DNA of 64,000 nt from Mercurialis annua (Eukaryota > Streptophyta > Magnoliopsida > Malpighiales > Euphorbiaceae): positions 23,482,628 to 23,546,627 of the forward strand of contig NC_065576.1 in the NCBI RefSeq assembly GCF_937616625.2, in the 5' to 3' direction. This document shows, piece by piece, positions 22,747 through 34,982 of the stretch. The translations under genes and the position numbers were made by a program. Below the pieces are notes generated by a model. The model worked only from the letters and a program-made list of their open reading frames with translations, searched no databases and was not told where the DNA came from. The first letter of the stretch is position 1. Each line of letters opens with the position of its first letter.

Positions 22747-25700
22747 ACATGTCACCTTTTTAGTAGTTTCAGCCAGACATTTACAAACGTTACGAAACAA
22801 TTCCAAACGTTTAACCTTTTTACCGATTGAAGCCAAACGTTTACAAACGTTGCGAAACAAAACCAAACGTTTAAAATGTTACGAAACAAATTCAAACGTT
22901 TCACATTTTAACGATTTAAGCCAAATGTTTACAAACGTTACGAAACAAAACAAAGCATTTCTCCTTTTTAGCAATTTAAGCCAAAAGTTTACAAATGTTA
23001 TGAAACAAATCCAAGCGTTTCCCCTTTTTAGCAATATAAGCCAAAGGTTTACAAACGTTACGAAACAACTCAAAACGTTTCACCTTTTTAGCAACTTAAG
23101 CCAAACGTTTTCAAACGTTACGAAACAAATCCAAACGTTTCACCTATTTATCGATTTAAGCCAAACCTTTACAAATGTTACGAAACAAATCCAAATGTTT
23201 CACCTTTTTAGCGATTTAAGCCAAACGTTTACAAACGTTACGAAAAAAAACCAAACGTTAATAACGTTTTGAAAGAAATCCAAACGTTTCCAAACGTTAC
23301 CAATCAACACCAAACGTTTCCCCATTTTAGCAATTTAAGCCAAATGTTTATAAACGTTGAGAAATAAAACCAAACGTTTGTTAACGTTACAAAACGAATC
23401 CAAACGTTTCACATTTTTGGTGATTTAAGCTACAAAACAAATCCAAACGTTTCACCTTTTTAGTTTTTGAAGCCAAATGTTTAAAAACGTTACGAAACAA
23501 ATCCAAACGTTTTGAAATAAATCCAAACATTTAAAATGTAACGAAACAAATCCAACCGTTTCTCCATTTTAGCGACTTAAGACGAACTTTTGCAAAGGTT
23601 ACGAAAAAAATCCAAACGTTTCCCCATTTTAGCAATTTAAGTCAAACGTTTACAAACGTTACGAAATAAATCCAAGCATTTCAACTTTTTAGCAATTTAA
23701 GACAAATGTTTACAAACGTTACGAAACAAATCCAAGCGTTTCACCTTTTTAGCAATTTAAGCCAAAGGTTTACAAACGTTTCAAAACAAATCCAAATGTT
23801 TCACCTTTTTAGCGATTTGTGCCAAACGTATACAAAGGTTACGAAATAAATCCAAACGTGTCACCTTTTTAGCAATTTAAGCAAAATGTTTACAAACGTT
23901 ACGAAACAAATCTATACGTTTCACCTTTTTTGCGATTTAAGCCAAACGTTTACAAACGTTGCGAAACAAAACCAAGCGTTTAAAACATTAAGAAACAAAT
24001 CCAAACGTTTCCCATTTTTAGCAATTTATGCCAAACGTTTACAAACGTTACGAAAAAAATCCAAACGTTTCAAGTTTTTGGCGATTTCAGCCAAACGTTT
24101 ACATAGGTTACGAAACAAATCCAAACGATTCCGCTTTTTAGCGATTTAAGCCAAACGTTTACAAAGATTACGAAACAAATCCAAACGTTTCCAAAGGTTA
24201 CGAAACAAATCCAAACGTGTCACCTTTTTAGCAATTAAAGCCATATGTTTACAAACGTTACGAAACAATTCCAAATGTTTCACCTTTTTAGCGATTTAAG
24301 CCAAACGTTTACAAACGTTACGAAACAAAACCAAACGTTTAAAACATTACGAAACAAATTCAAACGTTTCACATTTTTAGCGATTTAAGCAAAATGTTTA
24401 CAAATGTTACAAAAAAAAACCAAGTGTTTCACCTTTTTAGCAATTTAAGCCAAACGTTTACAAACGATAAAAAACAAATCCAAGCGTTTTAGCGATTTAA
24501 GCCAAACGTTTACAAAGATTACGAAACAAATTCAAATGTTTCGCCTTTTTGGCGATTTAAGCCAAACGTTTACGAAGATTACGAAACAAATCCAAATGTT
24601 TCACCTTTTTAGCAATTTAAGCCAAACATTTACAAACGTTACGAAACAAATCCAAGTGTTTCATATTTTTAGCAATTTAAGCCAAACGTTTACAAATGTT
24701 ACGAATGAAATCCAAACGATTTCCCTTTTTAGTGATTGAAGCCAAACGTTTACAAATGTTACGAAACAAATCCAAACGTTTCGAAACAAATCCAAACGTT
24801 TAATACGTTACGAAGCAAATCCAAACGATTCACCTTTTTAGCAATTTAAGCCAAACGTTTACAAACGCTACGAAACAACGCCAAACGTATAAAAACGTTA
24901 CGAAACAAATCCAAGTGTTTTACCTTTACAGCAATTTCAGCCAAACGTTTACAAACGTTACGAAACAAAACCAAACGTTTCACCTTTTTAGCGATTTAAG
25001 CCAAACATTTTCAAACGTTACGAAACAAATCCAAACGTTTCACCTTTTTAGCGATTTAAGCCAAACGTTTACAAACGTTACGAAACAAATCCAAGTGTTT
25101 CACCTTTACAGCTATTTAAGCCAAACATTTACAAACATTACGAAACAAAACCAAACGTTTCCCCTTTTTAATGATTTATGCCAAATGTTTACAAACGTTA
25201 CGAAGCAAATCCAAGCGTTTCACCTATTTAGCGATTTAAGCCAAACGTTTACAAACGTTACGAAACAAATCCAAACGTTTGACCTTTATAGCGATTTAAG
25301 CCAAATGTTTACAAACGTTACGAAACAAATCCAAGCGTTTCACCTTTTTAGCGATTTAAGCCAAACGTTTACAAACGTTACGAAACAAATCCAAACGTTT
25401 CACCTTTTTAGCGATTTAAGCCAAACGTTTACAAACGTTACGAAACAAAACCAAATGTTTCACCTTTTTTGCGATTTAAGCCAAACATTTACAAACGTTA
25501 CGAAACAAAACCAAACGTTTAAAACGTTTTGAAAGAAATCCAAACGTTTCCAAACGTTACAAAACAACACCAAACGTTTCCCCATTTTAGCAATTTAAGC
25601 CAAACGTTTATAAACGTTGAGAAACAAAACTAAACGTTTGTAAATGTTACGAAACAAATCCAAACGTTTCACATTTTTAGTGATTTAAGCTAAAAGTTTA

Positions 25701-28700
25701 CAAACGTTACGAACAAATCCAAACGTTTTCCCTTCTTAGTTTTTGAAGCCATACGTTTACAAACATTACGAAACAAATCCAAACGTTTTCCCTTCTTAGT
25801 TTTTGAAGCCATACGTTTACAAACATTACGAAACAAATCCAAACATTTCGAAACAAATCCAAACATTTAAAATGTTACGAAACAAATCTAACCGTTTCAC
25901 CTTTTTAGTGACTTAAGCCGAACGTTTACAAAGGTTACGAAACAAAACCAATCGTTTCACCTTTTCAGCGATTTAAGCCTAACGTTTACAAACGTTACGA
26001 AACAAATCCAAACGTTTCACTATTTTAGCGATATAAGCCAAACGTTTACAAACGTTACGAAACAAAACCAAACGTTTAAAACATTAAGAAACAAATCCAA
26101 ACGTTTCACATTTTTAGTGATTTATGCCAAACATTTACAAACGTTACGAAAAAAATCCAAACGTTTCACCTTTTTATCGATTTAAGCCAAACATTAACAA
26201 AGGTTATGAAACAAATCCAAATGTATCACATTTTTAGCAATTTAAGCCAAACATTTACAAACGTTACGAAACAAATCCAAGCGTTTCACCTTTTTAGCAA
26301 TTTAAGCCAAACGTTTATAATTGTTACGAATGAAATCCAAACAATTCCCCTTTTTAGTGATTGAAGCCAAACGTTTACAAATGTTACGAAACAATTCCAA
26401 ACGTTTAAAACGTTACGAAGCAAATCCAAACGATTCACCTTTTTAGTAATTTAAGCCAAACGTTTACAAACGTTAAGAAACAAAGCCAAACGTTTACAAA
26501 CGTTACGAAACAAATCCAAGTGTTTCACCTCTACAGCAATTTCAGCCAAACGTTTACAAACGTTACGAAACAAAACACAACGTTTAACCTTTTTAGCGAT
26601 TTAAGCCAAACGCTTACAAATTCTACGAAACAAATCCAAGCGTTTCACGTTTTTAGCAATTTAAGCCAAACGTTTACTAACGTTATGAGACAAAACCAAA
26701 CGTTTCACATTTTTAGCGATGTAAGGAAAACGTTTACAAACGTTACGAAACAAATCCATAGGTTTCGCCTTTATAGCGATTGAACCCAAACGTTTACAAA
26801 CATTACAAAACAAATCCAAACGTTTCACATTTTTAGCGATATAAGCCAAACATTTACAAACGTTACGAAACAAAACCAAACGTTTCACCTTTTTGGCGAT
26901 ATAAGCCAAACATTTACAAACGTTACGAAACAAAACCAAATGTTTCACCTTTTTGGCGATTTAAGCCAAACGTTTACAAACGTTACGAAACAAATCCAAA
27001 CATTTCACGTTTTTAGCGATTTAAGCCAACCATTTACAAACGTTACGAAACAAATCCAAACGTTTCATCTTTTTAGTGATTTAAGCCAAACGTTAACAAA
27101 CGTTACGGAAAAAAATCAAATGTTTCATCTTTTTAGCGATTTAAGCCAAACGTTTACAAACATTACGAAACAAAACCAAACGTTTAAAACGTTACAAAAC
27201 AATTCCAAACGTTTCCAAAATTACAAAACAACACCAAACGTTTCCCCATTTTAGAAATATTAGCTAAACGTTTATAAACGTTACGAAACAAAACCAAACG
27301 TTTGTAAACGTTACGAAACGTTTGTAAACGTTACGAAACGTTTGTAAACGTTATGAAACAAATCCAGACATTTCATATTTTTAGTGATTTAAGCCAAAAG
27401 TTTACAAACATTTCGAAACAAATCCAAACGTTTCACCTTTTTAGCGATTTAAGCCGAACGTTTACAAACGTTATGAAATAAATCCAAGCGTTTCAACTTG
27501 TTAGCAATTTAAGCCCAACATTTACAAACGTTACGAATCAAATCCAAGCATTTCACCTATATAGCAATTTAAGCCAAACGTTTACAAATGTTACGAAACA
27601 AATCCAAGCGTTTCACCTTTTTAGTAATTTAAGCCAAACGTTTACAAACGTTATGAAACAAATCCAAATATTTCACCTTTTCAGCGATTTATGCCAAACG
27701 TTTACAAAGGTTACGAAACAAATCCAAACGTTTCACCTTTTTAGCGATTTAAGCCAAATGTTTACAAAGGTTACGAAACAAATCCAAACGTGTCACCTTT
27801 TTAGCGATTTAAGCCAAACGTTTACAAACGTTAGAAACAAATCTAAACGTTTCACCTTTTTAGCGATTTATGCCAAACGTTTACATGTGTTACGTAACGA
27901 AACCATGCGTTTAAAACGTTACGAAACAAATCCAAATGTTTCACATTTTTAGCGATTTAAGCCAAACGTTTACAAACGGTACGAAACAAATCAAAGCGTT
28001 TTACTCATTTAGAAATTTATGCCAAACATTTACAAACGTTAGGAAACAAATCCAACCGTTTCACCTTTTTAGCAATTTAAGACAAATTTTAACAAACGTT
28101 GCAAAACAAATCCAAATGTTTCACCTTTTTAGCGATATAAGCCAAATGTTTACAAACATTACGAAACAAATCCAAACGTTTCACCTTTTAGCAATTTAAG
28201 CCAAAGGTTTACAAATGTTATGAAACAAAACCAAACGTTTAAAACGTTACGAAAAAAAATCCAAACGTCTCCCATTTTTAGCGATTTAAGTGAAACGTTT
28301 GCAAATGCTACGAAACAAATCCAAACGTTTCACCTTTTTAGCGATTTAAGCCAAACTTTTACAAATGTCACAAAACAAATCCAAACGTTTACAAACGTTA
28401 TGAAACAAAACCAGACGTTTCACCTTTTTAGCGATTTAAGCCAAACGTTTACAAACGTTACCAAAAAAATCAAACGCTTCACCTTTTTAGCGATTTAAGC
28501 CAAACGCTTACAAACTTTACGAAACAAATCCAAACGTTTCACCTTTTTAGTGAATTAAGCCAAACGTCTACCAACATTACCAAACAAATCCAAACGTTTC
28601 ACCTTTTTAGTGATTTAAGCCAAACGTTTACAAACGTTACGCAACAAAACCAAATGTTTCACCTTTTTAGCGATTTAAGCCAAACGTTTACAAACGTTAC

Positions 28701-31700
28701 GAAAAAAAACCAAACGTTTCACCTTTTTAGCGATTTAAGCCAAACGTTTACAAACGTTACGAAAAAACCAAATGTTTCCCTTTTGTAGCGATTTAAGCCA
28801 AACGTTTACAAACGTTACGAAACAAATCCAAACGTTTCACCTTTTTTGTGATTTAAGCCAAACGTTTACCAACATTTCCAAACAAATCCAAACGTTTCAA
28901 CTTTTTAGTGATTTAAGCCAAACGTTTACAAACGTTACGCAACAAAACCAAATGTTTCACCTTTTTAGCGATTTATGCCAAACATTTACAAACGTTACGA
29001 ACCCAAACAAAACGTTTAAAACGTAAGGAAACAAATCCAAACGTTTCCAAACATTACAAAACAACACCAAACTTTTCCCCATTTTAGCAATTTAAGCCAA
29101 ACATATATAAACGTTTCGAAACAAAACAGAACGTTTGCAAATGTTACGAAACAAATCCAAACGTTTCACATTTTTAGTGATTTAAGCCAAAAGTTTACAA
29201 ACGTTACGAAACAAATCTAAACGTTTTCCCTTTCTAGTGAATGAAGCCAAACATTTACAAACGCTACGAAACAATTCCAAACGTTCGAAACAAATCCAAA
29301 TGTTTAAAACATTACGAAACAAAATCAATCGTTTCATCTTTTTAGCGATTTAAGCCGAACGTTTACGAAGGTTACGAAACAAATCCAAATGTTTCCCCTT
29401 TTTAGCGATTTAACCCAAACGTATACAAACGTTACGAAACAAATCCAAGCGTTTCAACTTTTTAGCAATTTAAGCCAAACGTTTACAAACTTTACGAAAC
29501 AAATCCAAGCGTTTAAACTTTTTAGCAATTTAAACCAAACGTTCACAAACGTTATGAAACAAATCCAAGCGTTTCACCTTATTAGCAATTTAAGCCAAAC
29601 GTTTACAAACATTACGAAACAAATCCAAGCGTTTCAACTTTTTAATAATTTAATCCAAACGTTTACAAACGTTATGAAACAAATCCAAATGTTTCCTCTT
29701 TTTAGCGATTTAAGCCAAACGTTTACAAACGTTACGAAACAAATCGAAACGTTTCACCTTTTTAGCGATTTAAGACAAACGTTTACAAATGTTACGAAAC
29801 AAATCCAAACATGTCACCTTTTTAGAAATTTAAGCCAGACGTTTACAAACGTAAGGAAACAATTCCAAATGTTTCACCTTTTTAGCGATTTAAGCCAAAC
29901 CTTTACAAACTTTACGAAACAAATCCAAGTGTTTCAACCTTTTAGCAATTTAAGCCAAACGTTTACAAACGTTACGAAATAAATCCAAGTGTTTAATCTT
30001 TTTAGCAATTTAAGCCAAACGTTTACAAACGTTACGAAACAAATCCCAACGTTTCACCTTTTTAGAGATTTAAGCCAAACGTTTACAAAGGCTACGAAAC
30101 AAATCCAAACGTGTCACCTTTTTAGCCATTTAAGCCAAACGTTTACAAACGTTATGAAACAAATCCAAACGTTTCACCTTTTTAACAATTTAAGACAAAC
30201 GTTTACAAACGTTACGAAACAAAACCAAACGTTTAAAAACGTTGCGAAAAAAATTCAAACGTTTCACATTTTTAGCAATTTAAACCAAACGTTTACAAAT
30301 GTTACGAAACAAAATCCAGCGTTTCACCTTATTAGCAATTGAAGCCAAGCGTTTACAAACATTACAAAATAAATCCAAGCGTTTCACCTTCTTAGCTTTT
30401 TAAGTCAAACATTTATAAACGTTACGAAACAAATCCAAGCGTTTCACCTTTTTAGCAATTTAGGCAAAACGTTTACAAACCTTACGAAACAAATCGAAAC
30501 ATTTCACCCTTTTAGCGATTTAAGCCAAACGTTTACAAACGTTACGAAACAAATTAAAACGTTTCACCTTTTTAGCGAACCAAACGTTTATAAACGTTAC
30601 AAAACAAATCCAAATGTTTCACCCTTTTAGCGATTTAAGCCAAACGTTTACAAACATTACAAAACAAATCCAAACGGTTCACCTTTTTTGCGATTTAACC
30701 CAAATGTTTACAAACGTTACGGAAAAAAACCAATTGTTTCACCTTTTTAGGAATTTAAGCCAAACGTTTGCAAACGTTACGAAACAAAACCAAACGTTTA
30801 AAACGTTATGAAACAAATCCAAATGTTTACAAACGTTACAAAACAACACCAAACGTTTCCCCATTTTAGCAATTTTGGCCAAACATTTATAAATGTTACG
30901 AAACAAAACGAAACGTTTGAAAACGTTACGAAACAAATCCAACGTTTAACATCTTTAGGGATTTAAGCAAAAGATTTACAAACATCATGAAACAAATCCA
31001 AACGTTTCACCTTTTTAGTGATTGAAGCCACACGTTCACAAACGTTGCGAAACAAATTCAAACGTTTCAGAACAAATCCAAACGTTAAAAACGTTACGAA
31101 ACAAATCCAACTGTTTCACCTTTTTAGCGATTTACGACGAACGTTTACAAAGGTTACGAAACAAAACCAATCGTTTCACCTTTTTAGCGATTTAAGCCAA
31201 ACGTTTACAAAACGTTACAAAACAAAACCTAACATTTCACCTTTTTAGCAATTTAAGGCAAACGTTTAAAACGTTACGAAACAAATCCAAATGTTAGCGA
31301 TTTATGCCAAACGTTTAAAACTTTACGAAACAAATCCAAATATTTCACCTTTTTAGCGATTTATGCCAAACGTTTACAAAGGTTAAGAAACAAATCCGAA
31401 CATGTCACCTTTTTAGCAATTTAAGCCAAATGTTTACAAACGTTTCGAAACAAATCCGAACGTTTCACTTTTTAGCAAATTAAGCCAAACGTTTACAAAA
31501 ATTACGAAATAAAACCAAACGTTTAAAACGTTACGAAACAAATTCAAACATTTCACATTTTTAGCAATTTAAGCCAAACGTTTACAAACTTTACAAAACA
31601 AGACCAAGCGTTTCACCTTATTAGAAATTTAAGCCAAACATTTACAAACATTACAAAACAAATCCAAGCGTTTCAACTTTTTAGCAATTTAAGCCAAATG

Positions 31701-32726
31701 TTTACAAATGATACGTAACAAATCCAAGCGTTTCACATTTTAAGCAATTTAAGCCAAACGTTTACAAACGTTACGAAACAAATCCAAGCGTTTCACCTTT
31801 TTAGAGATTTAAGCTAAACTTTTACAAACGTTACGAAAACAAATCCAAACGTTTCCCCTTTTTAGCAATTTAAGCCAAACGTTTACAAACATTCCCATAC
31901 AAATCCAAACGTTGAACCTTTTTATCGATTTAAGCCAAACTTTTACAAACGTTACGAAACAAATCCAAACGTTTCACCTTTCTAGCGATTTAACAATTGT
32001 TTACAAATGTTACGTAACAAATCCAAACGTTTTGCCTTTTTAGCAATTTAAGCTAAGTGTTTACAAACGTTACAAAACAAATCTAAACGTTTCACCTTTT
32101 TAGCGATTAAGCCAAACGTTTACAAACGTTACGAAACAAAACCAATCGTTTAAAACATTAAGAAGCAAATCCAAACGTCTCACCTTTTTAGCGATTTAAG
32201 CCAAACGTTTACAAATGTTACGAAACAAAACCAAACGTTTAAAACGGTACGAAACAAATCCTTACGTTTCACCTTTTTAGCGATTTAAGCCGAACGTTTA
32301 CAAACTATACAAAACAAATTCAAAGGTTTAAAACGTTACAAAACAAATCTAAACGTTTCACCTTTTTAGCGATTTAAGCCAAACTTACACAAACGTTGCG
32401 AAAAAAATCCAAACGTTTCACCTTTTTAGCGATTGAAGCCAAACGTTTACAAACGTTCCAAAACAAATCCAAACGTTGAACCTTTTTCGCGATTTAAGCC
32501 AAACGTTTACAAACGTTACAAAACAAATCCAAAATTTTCACATTTCTAGCGATTTAAGCCAATTGTTTACAAACGTTAAGTAACAAATCCAAATATTTCG
32601 CCTTTTTAGCAATTTAAGCTAAATGTTAACAAAAGTTACAAAACAAATCCAAACGTTTCACCTTTTTAGCGATTAAGCCAAACGTTTACAAACGTTACGA
32701 AACAAAAGCAAACGTTTAATACAAAA
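22747..32726. repeat. 60-bp satellite array, block B
   Basis: This is the continuation of block A after element 1, with the same 60-bp monomer. It holds the right copy of the long-range duplication (23230-26900), a perfect 60-bp tandem duplication around 25730-25830, and a local 20-bp repeat (gtaaacgttacgaaacgttt type) three times at about 27302-27361. It ends at 32726, where the satellite joins directly to the inside of a chromovirus pol gene. No gene is supported here; open frames of up to about 205 codons follow from the period. Confidence 0.97.
23230..26900. repeat. Long-range satellite duplication, right copy
   Basis: Monomer variants follow the same order as at 1440-5060. The regular stretch 24915-25532 mirrors 3100-3777, including the shared runs of variant monomers. 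Several short indels distinguish the copies (for example about 20 bp lost near 23430 and about 10 bp lost near 2213 in the left copy). The two therefore diverged after duplication and are not an assembly echo. Confidence 0.75.
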
Positions 32727-32727
32727 G

Positions 32728-34863
32728 CAAAGGCCAAGGTCAGTTACCGAGATCAGAAGTTTTCTGGGTTTAGCTGGGTACTATCGTCGGTTCGTGCAAG
32801 ATTTCTCCAGAATATCTGCACCTTTGACTAAACTGACACAGAAGGGTGTCAAGTTTGAGTGGACTGACAAGTGCGAGGCGAGCTTTGAGAAGCTCAAGGA
32901 GATTTTGACTACAGCTCCGGTTTTGGCATTGCCTTCTGGCATTGATGGTTTCACAGTGTATTGTGATGCGTCCCGGATTGGTTTGGGTTGCGTTCTGATG
33001 CAACATGGCCAGGTGATTGCCTATGCTTCCAGACAGTTGAAGAAGCATGAGGTGAATTACCCTACTCATGATTTAGAGTTGGCAGCTGTGGTCTTTGCGC
33101 TGAAAATCTGGAGACATTATTTGTATGGTGCTACTTGTGAGATTTTCACTGATCATAAGAGTTTGAAATATATCTTTGATCAGAGAGAGTTGAACTTGAG
33201 ACAGAGGAGGTGGTTAGAGTTGCTGAAAGACTACGACTGTACTATTCAGTACCACCCTGGTAAGGCTAATGTGGTAGCCGATGCGTTGAGTCGCAAGTCT
33301 TCGGGCAGCTTGGCTCATATTTCTGAGATTGGGCGTAGACCCATGGTTAGAGAGTGGCACAGTTTGATAGCTTCGGGCTATGGTTTTCAGATTTCTCAGA
33401 CTGGTTGTTTGTTAGCACAGTTGCAAGTGCAACCCGTTTTGATTGATCGGATCAAAGCTTTACAAGCTGAGGATCCACAATTGAAACGGATTATTGAGGA
33501 AGTTCAGCAGGATGGAAATTCTGAGTTTACTTTTGTGGATGGTGTTCTGAGACATGGTTCGAGATTGTGTGTTCCGGATTCAGATGGTTTGAGGGACCAG
33601 ATTCTGGAAGAAGCGCACAAGTCTGCTTATAGTGTTCATCCGGGTTCTACTAAGATGTACCATGATCTTAAGGGTACCTACTGGTGGAGCGGGATGAAGA
33701 AGGATGTCGCTGAGTATGTTTCTAAGTGTCTGACGTGCCAGCAGGTGAAGCTGGAGCATCAGAGACCTTTTGGCTATCTGCAGCCACTACCTATTCCAGA
33801 GTGGAAGTGGGAGCGGATTGCTATGGATTTTGTGGTTGGGTTACCACGTACTCGACAGGGATACGACTCCATCTGGGTGATAGTTGACCGTATGACCAAG
33901 TCAGCTCATTTCCTTCCGATTAAGGTTTCGTATACTGCTTCGAGGTTGGCTCAGTTGTACATCGACAGGATTGTCAGTTTGCATGGTGTACCGGTTTCTA
34001 TTGTTTCAGACAGAGGTTCTGTGTTTACTTCGAGGTTTTGGAAAGCGTTACAGGAATCCTTGGGTTCTCGGTTGGATTTCAGTACAGCTTTTCATCCTCA
34101 GACTGACGGTCAGTCTGAGAGGACTATTCAGACGTTGGAGGATATGCTCAGGATGTGTGTTCTCGATTTTCAGGGTAGCTGGGATACTCATTTGCCGTTG
34201 ATTGAGTTTTCCTATAACAACAGGTATCATGCGAGTATCGAGATGGCGCCGTATGAGGCTTTGTACGGGCGCAAGTGTAGATCTCCTATCTGTTGGGAGG
34301 AGGTCGGAGAGCGTAAACTCTCGGGAGCGGAGATTATTCAGATTACCTCTGAGAAGGTACCGTTGATTAAGCGGAGGTTAGAGACTGCTTTTAGTCGGCA
34401 TAAGAGTTATGCTGATCCGAAGAGGAAAGACATTGAGTTCCAGGTTGGTGATTTCGTATTTCTTCGGGTTTCGCCTATGAAAGGCGTGGTTCGTTTTGGT
34501 GTCAAGGGAAAGTTTGCACCGAGGTATATTGGTCCTTATGAGATTTCGGAGAGGATTGGAGCTGTGGCTTATCGTCTGGTTCTACCGCCAGATATGTCGT
34601 TAGTACATCCTGTGTTTCACGTGTCTATGTTGAGAAAGTGCATTTCTGATCCTTCGCACGTGATTGTGCCTCAGAGTGTTGTGATTGACCAGGAGCTGTC
34701 CTATGAGGAACAGCCAGTTGAGATTGTTGATACGCAGGTGCGTAAATTGCGGAACAAGGAGATTCCGATGGTCAAAGTTCTCTGGCGCAATCATTCTGTA
34801 GAGGAGTGTACTTGGGAGACCGAATTGGATATGCGGAATCGCTATCCTTTTCTATTTCCGTGA
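32728..34863 (+). pseudogene. Partial pol: RNase H, integrase, chromodomain (5'-truncated)
   Basis: The frame is open from the satellite junction to the natural stop, about 711 codons, corresponding to residues from about 939 of the full polyprotein. It begins in the RT connection region, so the catalytic FIDD is absent. RNase H (YCDAS, FTDHKSL), integrase (HHCC; MDFV, SDRG, SERT) and the chromodomain-like tail are all present and unbroken, without the 1-bp deletion seen in element 1. It has no native start or promoter and would not be translated as such. It differs from element 3 at a few residues (for example F for L before APRY, and VVIDQ for VEIDQ). Confidence 0.92.
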
Positions 34864-34974
34864 GGTACAATATCTTATTTTTTCTGTGACTTTGTAGTCT
34901 TTACTGGTGTTACGTGTTGTTCTGATGTGATTTACTTGTCGTGTTAAATTCGAGGACGAATTTTTTAATTAGTT

Positions 34975-34982
34975 GGGGAGAA
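34975..34982 (+). other. Polypurine tract of element 2
   Basis: The tract ggggagaa directly precedes the shared LTR, as in elements 1 and 3. The 119 bp after the pol stop hold nothing else. Confidence 0.88.
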
